A DNA stretch of 64,000 nt from assembly GCF_037201915.1 (NCBI RefSeq), contig NZ_CP147505.1, positions 1,550,001 to 1,614,000 of the forward strand, in the 5' to 3' direction. The position numbers and the translations under genes were made by a program. The notes under the pieces are model-generated. The model had not been told where the DNA came from, did no database searches, and worked only from the letters and a program-made list of their open reading frames with translations. Shown in pieces: positions 58,844 through 64,000 of the stretch. The DNA comes from Haloplanus sp. CK5-1. GTDB lineage: Archaea; Halobacteriota; Halobacteria; Halobacteriales; Haloferacaceae. The stretch's first letter is position 1. Each line of letters starts with the position of its first letter.

Positions 58844-60946
58844 TCAGTCGTCGACGATGTCGCTTCGGCCGGCCGGCAGGAACTCCTGAATCCGGTCCGG
58901 ACTCGCCACCTTGCGGACGAACGAGTCGTCCGCGAACCGCTCCTTGAACCGGCGGTAACACCGCTTCGCGGCGTCGTTCTGTGCGAACTTGCCGGGTTCG
59001 AGGCGGAGGGAGGCGGCCGCGCGGGGTTCGACGGCGCTCGCCGGGCCGCCGATCACCCGCGTCTCCGGTTCGCACTGGATACCGACGGCGACGCTCGCGC
59101 TCACGTCCCGGAAGTAGGTCCGGTCACCGCGGATGACGAACCCCCCTTTCTCGATGTACTCGCCGCTCTCGGGCGTCTTCGACACCTGATCGGGGTCGAC
59201 CATGTACGCGTCGCCGGCGAAGCGGCCGTCCTTCCAGACCGACGAGTAGGAGACGGCGAACTGCGCCGCTTCGCGGAGGCTCGAGTCGGGGAACTCGACC
59301 TCGCGGGCGGACTCGCTCGGCCCAGTCGCCTTCAGCAGCGTCACTGGGCCGCCGTGGGCCTGCGCGTGGAAGAAGCGGTCGTTGCTCTCCATGTACTTCT
59401 TGACTATGGCCTCGTTCTCGTCGGCGTTCCGGCCGCCGATGACGAGAAAGCCGTCGCTCGTGTGGAACCAGCGGAACTCCTCGTACCACTGCTCGGGCTG
59501 TTTGATCGGGACCGACGACCGCGAGAGCCAGTCGACGTCCTCGAACGCGTCGTCCGCGTCGTCGTCGTCGTCGTCGGCCTCGTCGTCGGCCTCCCACTCG
59601 TCGCGGCGGCGCTCGACCGCCGCCAGTTCCTCGCGGGTGTTCTCGATGGCTTCGAGTGCGCCCTCCTTCTTGCCCTCGATGCGTTTCGCCTCGGTGTAGA
59701 GGCGATCCGCGTTCTTCTCGACGCCCGTCGAGGGGTCGACCGTGACGCGGGTCCCGTCGAGGTCTATCGTCACGGTCCCCTCCGCGGCGTCGACGTCGAC
59801 GACGGCCTCGGCGGCCGGGATGCCCCGGTCGGCCCCCTCCGCAAGCGTCCCCTCGATGTCGTCCCAGGGGACGCTCTCCTCGCGAGCGGCCCGGACGGTC
59901 GAGATGACCTCGTCGACCAGGTCGTAGTTGGCGTACAGCGCCTCGGCGCGGTCGCGTTCGGCCTGGGCCTGCTCCTCGAACCCCTCGATGGCGCTCTCCT
60001 GCTGTTCGATGATGCGCTGCTGTTTGGCTATTTCGGCCTCGAAGTCCGGCCGGTCGGTCCCCGTCGTCTCCTCCTCCGGGTCGCGCTGCAGTCGGTGGAA
60101 GTAGTCGTCGAGGGCGGCGTTGAACGAGTCGAATCCGTCCGCGGACAGGTCGGCGCGCTCCTCCAAGGGGAACGGCGTCACGTCGACGACGCGGTCGTCC
60201 GCTACGTACACCCGCGGGTCGAAGTCGCCCGCCTCCAGACGGTCGGCGATCCGACCGATAGCGTCGTAGAGCGCCTCGTACTCGTCCTCGCCGGCGTCGG
60301 CGATGTCGAGCGTCTTCTCGACGCCCGCGCGAGTGCACACCTCCTCGCCGTAGAGGCCGCCGAAGTTGAGTTGGGTCGCGAGGGTCCGCACCACGTCGGT
60401 GTCCGACTCGTCCATCCGGCGGACGAAGGCGTCGTAGCCGATGCTCAGGGGGTGAACCCGGGAGTCGGGGAAGCCGTACTGCGACCCGGGGGCGACGGTC
60501 CTCGATTTCAGGCGAACCGTCTCCAGACTCCGGACCACCTCGCCGCTCTCGTCGAGGACGGCGACGTTGCCCTGGCCGAACAGTTCGGCCACGATGGTGG
60601 TGTCCTCGTCGTCGCGCTCGAACTCGAACTCAAGGATGCGGTCGAACTCGTACTGGGAGACGCCGGCGAAGTCGGCCCCGGAGAGCCGGTTCCGGAGCAT
60701 CATCGCGAAGTTGGGCGGGCGTTCGGGCGCGTCGGCCACGCGGTCCGGGTCGGCGACGTGGGCCCGCTTCACGTCACCCACCTCGATCAGCAGTTCGATG
60801 CGGCCGCGGTCGAAATCGCGCATCCGGAACCGCAGGAGGTCGTCGTCGTAGAGGTAGACCTTGTCGACTTTCGCCCCCTCGTACCGGCCGAGTTCGGTGA
60901 CGAGGGCCGCGAGGTCGACGCTGGTCAGTTCCCGCTTCGCGTCCAT
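58844..60946 (-). CDS. rqcH: Ribosome quality control protein RqcH (NFACT family)
   Basis: A 700-residue NFACT protein. NFACT-N (residues about 1-190) begins KRELTSVDLAALVTEL and has the DPDRVADAPERPPNFAMMLRNRL block, here quoted by PPNFAMMLRNRL. A coiled-coil middle region (Gln/Glu/Arg-rich, about 295-330 and 410-440) is followed by the NFACT-R domain WYEEFRWFHTSDGFLVIGGRNADENE (shown by EEFRWFHTSDGFLVIGGRNA) and HAQAHGG. It binds 50S subunits with stalled peptides and recruits tRNA to add residues. An acidic insert (DDEADDDDDDADD) is haloarchaeal. It lies upstream of pelota with a 66-base spacer. Confidence 0.95.
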   Translation of the reverse strand: MDAKRELTSVDLAALVTELGRYEGAKVDKVYLYDDDLLRFRMRDFDRGRIELLIEVGDVKRAHVADPDRVADAPERPPNFAMMLRNRLSGADFAGVSQYEFDRILEFEFERDDEDTTIVAELFGQGNVAVLDESGEVVRSLETVRLKSRTVAPGSQYGFPDSRVHPLSIGYDAFVRRMDESDTDVVRTLATQLNFGGLYGEEVCTRAGVEKTLDIADAGEDEYEALYDAIGRIADRLEAGDFDPRVYVADDRVVDVTPFPLEERADLSADGFDSFNAALDDYFHRLQRDPEEETTGTDRPDFEAEIAKQQRIIEQQESAIEGFEEQAQAERDRAEALYANYDLVDEVISTVRAAREESVPWDDIEGTLAEGADRGIPAAEAVVDVDAAEGTVTIDLDGTRVTVDPSTGVEKNADRLYTEAKRIEGKKEGALEAIENTREELAAVERRRDEWEADDEADDDDDDADDAFEDVDWLSRSSVPIKQPEQWYEEFRWFHTSDGFLVIGGRNADENEAIVKKYMESNDRFFHAQAHGGPVTLLKATGPSESAREVEFPDSSLREAAQFAVSYSSVWKDGRFAGDAYMVDPDQVSKTPESGEYIEKGGFVIRGDRTYFRDVSASVAVGIQCEPETRVIGGPASAVEPRAAASLRLEPGKFAQNDAAKRCYRRFKERFADDSFVRKVASPDRIQEFLPAGRSDIVDD

Positions 60947-61027
60947 ACCACGTCTTCTGGGGCGGGCGGAAAAGACGTGTCGTTGTGGCGGCGGTGAAAT
61001 CGCGCCGGACAGCGCGACGCTACCCGC

Positions 61028-63310
61028 TCAGTCGTCGCTCAACACGCCCTCCGCGACCGCCATGTCGTCGACGTCGGGGTCGTCCTCGGAGGCCCGGAGG
61101 ACGAACCGTTTCCTGATCAGGTCGGCGGCGTAGATGGCCGTCCCGAGGATGATGAGCGTGTCACCCGGGAGCCGCGCCCAGAACAGGCTCTGGACGATCG
61201 GTTGGTTGTAGAAGGCGAGGCTCCGACCGGCGGCGTAACTCCCGGTGAAGATGGCCTCCAACTGCAGGAAGCCGACCGGGAGGACGGAGACGAACACCAT
61301 CAGCGCCAGGCCGACGTTCCAACACCAGAACGACGCGCGGAGCCACGACCCGTCCCAGCGCTCCGGCTTGATGGACAGTTGGAGCATGTACGCCACCATC
61401 CCGAGCGCGAGGAAGCCGAAGGCGCCGAACATGGCGGCGTGGGCGTGGCCGACGGTGAGGTAGGTGCCGTGCTCGTAGTAGTTGATCAACGGGAGGTTGA
61501 TGAAGAAGCCGAGGACGCCGGCCCCGACGAAGTTCCAGACCCCGCTGGCGACGATGAACATGAACGGGATCTTGTAGGGGAAGTCGCCGGTCTCGGACAT
61601 CGCTTGGTACTGCCCCAGCGCCTCGTAGAGGATGAACACCAGCGGGATGAGTTCGAGCGTCGAGAAGACGCTCCCGATGGGCACCCACATGTCGGGCATA
61701 CCGACCCACCAGTAGTGGTGGGAGACGCCGATGACGCCCGTGCTCATCACCAGCAACGCCTGTAGCATGACCGCCTTCTCGGCGCTCCGGCGCTTCAGCA
61801 GGTTCATCGACACCAGCGTCAGGCCGACGATGGCGACGATGAAGAACTCGAAGGCCCCCTCGACCCACATGTGGACGACCCACCAGCGCCAGAACTCCGT
61901 GACCGCGATGTTGGTCTCGGGGGTGAACAGGAAGCCCGCGGTAAAGAGGAGGGCGATGGAGCCACCGGCGTAGAGGATCATGTGCGCGAGCCCGTACACC
62001 GGTTCGCGGTCGAGCAGGGGTTTCAGCCCCCGGACCGCCAGGACTGCCCACATGCCGAAGCCGGCCAGCAGGCCGAACTGCCAGACCTTACCGACTTCGA
62101 GGTACTCCAGCCCCTCGTTGCCGAGGAGCCACCAGAGGTCGCCGAGGTAGCCGTTCGCGCCGAGCCAGATGCCCCCCATACCGCCGACGGTGACCACGAC
62201 CACCGCGGCCAGCAGGACGTCGATGTACGTCGACTGGTTCTTCGGTTCGTGTCCGGTCAGCAGCGGCGGCAGATACAGGCCCGCCCCGAGCCAAGTGGCG
62301 GCGATCCAGAGGATCCCGAGGTCGATGTGCCACGTCTTCGCGATGGAGAACGGAAGTATCTGGAGGATGTGGACGCCGAACACCTCCTCGATGCCGAAGA
62401 AGCCGGCCCGCTCGATGTAGAAGTGTGCGAGCAGGCCACCGAGCAACACCTGTGCGAGAAAGAGGCCGGCGGCGACCGGCACGAACCGCAGCGCCGATCG
62501 CTGGCTGGGGAAGACGCTCACGTCACCCGGTTCGGGAACGGAAATCCCCTCGGCGGACGGCTCCGGGAGCCGGACCGAGCGGTACAGCCAGATGCCGAAG
62601 CCCGCGCCCGCGACCAGCAACACCATGGCGATGACGCTCCAAGTCATCGCGGCGCCGGTCGCGTCGTTACCCGCACCGGGCGCGTACGGCCACTCGTTGG
62701 TGTACGAGTGGTCGCCACCCGGCCGGTCGGTGTGGGAGAACCACGCCGTCCACATCGCGAAGTCGGCGAACTGGCGGGCGTCCGCCTCGCTGTCGATCAT
62801 CCCCTCGGGGATGCCACGCACGTGACTCCCCTCGTGGTAGCGCTCGACGTACTCCTCGCGGACCTGTCCGTGAGCGTACATTTCTGCCGCCGAGTACTCG
62901 ATGTTACCGCCCGTGTACTCGTCGTCGAGGTCCTCCTTGACGACCTGATCGACCGCCGCCTGCTCACCGGTCGACAGCGAGTCGTAACTCGCCCCGTACC
63001 GCTCCTCCGCGTAGTACGTTCGCATGTGCTGGGTCTTCAACTCCAGGGCGTCGGCGGTGTAGTCCTCGCCGTAGTACGCGCCGTTGCCGAGGATCGACCC
63101 GTGGTTCATCAGTCCGTGCTTCTGGAACGCCTTCTTGCCGTCCCTGATCTCCTGGTCGGTGACCACCGTCTCGCCGTCGGGACCGACCACCTGGTCGGGT
63201 ATCGGCGGTGCCTCCTGGTACGCGAACCACGCACCGCCGCCCATGACGACGAGATTGAACACGAACGCCACGGCGATCACTTTCGCGATGGTCTTGCGGG
63301 TGAGCTCCAT
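61028..63310 (-). CDS. norB: Quinol-type nitric oxide reductase large subunit
   Basis: A 760-residue membrane enzyme that reduces NO to N2O. The extended N-terminal domain (residues about 30-210, with KAFQKHGLMNHGSILGNGAYYGEDY) is characteristic of single-subunit quinol NOR (qNorB). The catalytic part has about 12 helices with heme/iron ligand histidines in WVVHMWVEGAFEFF, SHHYWWVG, and HAHAAMFGAFGFLALG. The start ATG 63310 is used; upstream residues are not membrane-like. Role: denitrification or NO detoxification. No regulator or nitrite reductase is within the window. Confidence 0.94.
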   Translation of the reverse strand: MELTRKTIAKVIAVAFVFNLVVMGGGAWFAYQEAPPIPDQVVGPDGETVVTDQEIRDGKKAFQKHGLMNHGSILGNGAYYGEDYTADALELKTQHMRTYYAEERYGASYDSLSTGEQAAVDQVVKEDLDDEYTGGNIEYSAAEMYAHGQVREEYVERYHEGSHVRGIPEGMIDSEADARQFADFAMWTAWFSHTDRPGGDHSYTNEWPYAPGAGNDATGAAMTWSVIAMVLLVAGAGFGIWLYRSVRLPEPSAEGISVPEPGDVSVFPSQRSALRFVPVAAGLFLAQVLLGGLLAHFYIERAGFFGIEEVFGVHILQILPFSIAKTWHIDLGILWIAATWLGAGLYLPPLLTGHEPKNQSTYIDVLLAAVVVVTVGGMGGIWLGANGYLGDLWWLLGNEGLEYLEVGKVWQFGLLAGFGMWAVLAVRGLKPLLDREPVYGLAHMILYAGGSIALLFTAGFLFTPETNIAVTEFWRWWVVHMWVEGAFEFFIVAIVGLTLVSMNLLKRRSAEKAVMLQALLVMSTGVIGVSHHYWWVGMPDMWVPIGSVFSTLELIPLVFILYEALGQYQAMSETGDFPYKIPFMFIVASGVWNFVGAGVLGFFINLPLINYYEHGTYLTVGHAHAAMFGAFGFLALGMVAYMLQLSIKPERWDGSWLRASFWCWNVGLALMVFVSVLPVGFLQLEAIFTGSYAAGRSLAFYNQPIVQSLFWARLPGDTLIILGTAIYAADLIRKRFVLRASEDDPDVDDMAVAEGVLSDD

Positions 63311-63409
63311 GTCCGGAGCGTCGACCCTCGGATCCTTGAACCGATATCCGATTCTCACCGGGCGGGCGGGCGGTCGAACATGTTCGGGGCATCGGGGGGC
63401 GTCGGCCAC

Positions 63410-63490
63410 GTCCGACGGTCGCCGGAAACCAGTGAACTACCCCACCCTACTCAGCCGCTAGCGCGGCTTCCTTGAGGGTGGGGCTTCCTG
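63410..63490 (-). ncRNA. Possible tnpB-derived guide RNA region (omega/sotRNA type)
   Basis: The last codons of tnpB and the bases beyond form a nested stem: CCCCACCCT (63440-63448) with AGGGTGGGG (63475-63483), and AGCCGC (63453-63458) with GCGGCT (63463-63468). On the minus strand GTAGTTCAC follows at 63439-63431, a sequence resembling the ends of haloarchaeal IS1341-type elements; bases below 63431 would be the guide. The boundary is inferred, not proven. Confidence 0.4.
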
Positions 63491-64000
63491 TTTCCACGAC
63501 GCGCTGTACATCCACAATATCGGACGATTCCGATGAGGTGAACATAGGGAGCGCAGTCTCCACAGGCGTTGTGCCTTCGGACTGTCCCAGTCCTAGCTTC
63601 TCGAAACCGCGAGACAAAATGTTGAGCGCAGCGTTCGCATCTCTATCCGTCTCAAACCCACAAGCAGGACACGAGTGTTCTCGAACCCACAACGGTTTGT
63701 CTGACCTGACACCACACGACGCGCATTCTTTGGTCGTGCCTGCTGGGTCAACCTCAACGAAATGCGTGCCTTCGCGCTTGCACTTGTATTCGAGCAGTGT
63801 GGTGAACGTATCCCACGCTGCCGAAGCCGTGTTCTGACTGTTGCCAGCCGACTCTAGCATTGGCTTCACATCCAAATCCTCAACAGCCACCAAGTCGTAC
63901 TCCGTGGCGTAGTAATTAGAGAGTTTATGCAGGAAGTCGTGGCGCTTCCGCCTGACTCGCTGGTGACACTCAGCCACCCTCAACCGTTGTTTCTCCCAGT
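63447..64000 (-). CDS. TnpB (IS605-family OrfB), 5' end outside the window
   Basis: The C-terminal part of a TnpB RNA-guided nuclease; it enters from the right edge. RuvC residues are visible: Glu in VAVEDLDVKPM and Asp in DRDANAALNI. Between them is the zinc finger CASCGVR...CPACG. The tail SPTLKEAALAAE is followed by the stem-loop. Its upstream parts are not in the window, so integrity is not known. It is convergent in context with nothing and lies upstream of the NO reductase gene. Confidence 0.92.
   Translation of the reverse strand, partial: WEKQRLRVAECHQRVRRKRHDFLHKLSNYYATEYDLVAVEDLDVKPMLESAGNSQNTASAAWDTFTTLLEYKCKREGTHFVEVDPAGTTKECASCGVRSDKPLWVREHSCPACGFETDRDANAALNILSRGFEKLGLGQSEGTTPVETALPMFTSSESSDIVDVQRVVETGSPTLKEAALAAE

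Noticed and set aside
58211-60997. 928-codon plus-strand ORF antisense to pelota and RqcH
   Set aside because: Runs across two real genes and the spacer; no domain recognisable.
61871-63475. 534-codon plus-strand ORF antisense to the NO reductase
   Set aside because: Antisense shadow; no motif, and the other strand has a complete enzyme.

Overview
This 64 kb window is chromosomal DNA of a halophilic archaeon (class Halobacteria). GC content is high, the proteins are very acidic, and several genes are haloarchaeal or archaeal hallmarks: a halorhodopsin with the chloride-pump T-S-A signature, a Tat lipoprotein halocyanin-type copper protein, KEOPS Pcc1 in a ribosomal protein operon, pelota with RqcH, and archaeal FEN1 with a C-terminal PCNA-binding peptide. 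Many genes have TATA boxes only about 25-35 bases upstream of the start codon, as expected for leaderless archaeal transcripts. The species cannot be fixed from sequence reading alone.

Layout. 0-4.1 kb is core: archaetidylserine synthase, halocyanin, and the operon rps15 / degenerate RecJ-like / pcc1 / rps3ae. At 4.3 kb lies tRNA-Ala(GGC), trailed by a foldback copy of its own 3' end and then by a lower-GC modification-dependent restriction gene (ScoMcrA-type SRA, winged helix, HNH). 6-16 kb carries a cupin, an acyl-CoA synthetase, a large REC-PAS sensor kinase, gamma carbonic anhydrase, halorhodopsin, DUF309, an M14-type aspartoacylase, UPF0179 and other conserved proteins. 16.5-24.1 kb is one tightly overlapped four-gene operon: two different PrkA-type AAA proteins, a YeaH/DUF444 VWA protein and SpoVR. 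25-27.6 kb is a scar region: an intact ISH3-type insertion sequence with terminal inverted repeats and a 5-bp target duplication, inserted at the edge of a second tRNA-trailing foldback (tRNA-Glu), followed by a decayed histidine kinase. 27.7-33.8 kb holds exported lipoproteins, a sulfite-oxidase-fold molybdoenzyme and membrane proteins.

33.8-40.1 kb is the accessory and conflict-system region. It has a two-gene operon coding for a CARF-like Rossmann protein and a PIN-like nuclease, a TRAM protein, a ribbon-helix-helix/PIN toxin-antitoxin pair, and a composite-transposon-like structure in which two 691-bp IS6-type copies in direct orientation flank a low-GC VWA-pentapeptide-repeat gene and a truncated VWA paralogue. 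No CRISPR array or cas gene is visible.

40.1-64 kb returns to core functions: a DHH phosphoesterase, a DUF123 protein, a regulator, the lactate module (FAD/Fe-S D-lactate dehydrogenase divergent from lactate permease), UspA, FolD, an AI-2E-type permease, FEN1, a methyltransferase, an MFS transporter, an ornithine-cyclodeaminase-family enzyme, the ribosome-rescue pair pelota and RqcH, and a quinol-type nitric oxide reductase. The right edge cuts an IS605-family tnpB whose 3' end forms a stem-loop of the kind found in omega/sot RNAs.

The most attractive leads are the CARF-like/PIN-like operon with no CRISPR context, the shared architecture of the two tRNA-trailing foldbacks, the IS6-bracketed VWA-pentapeptide cargo, and a promoter-hairpin-hairpin-T-run unit near 50.3 kb that may be a small RNA.
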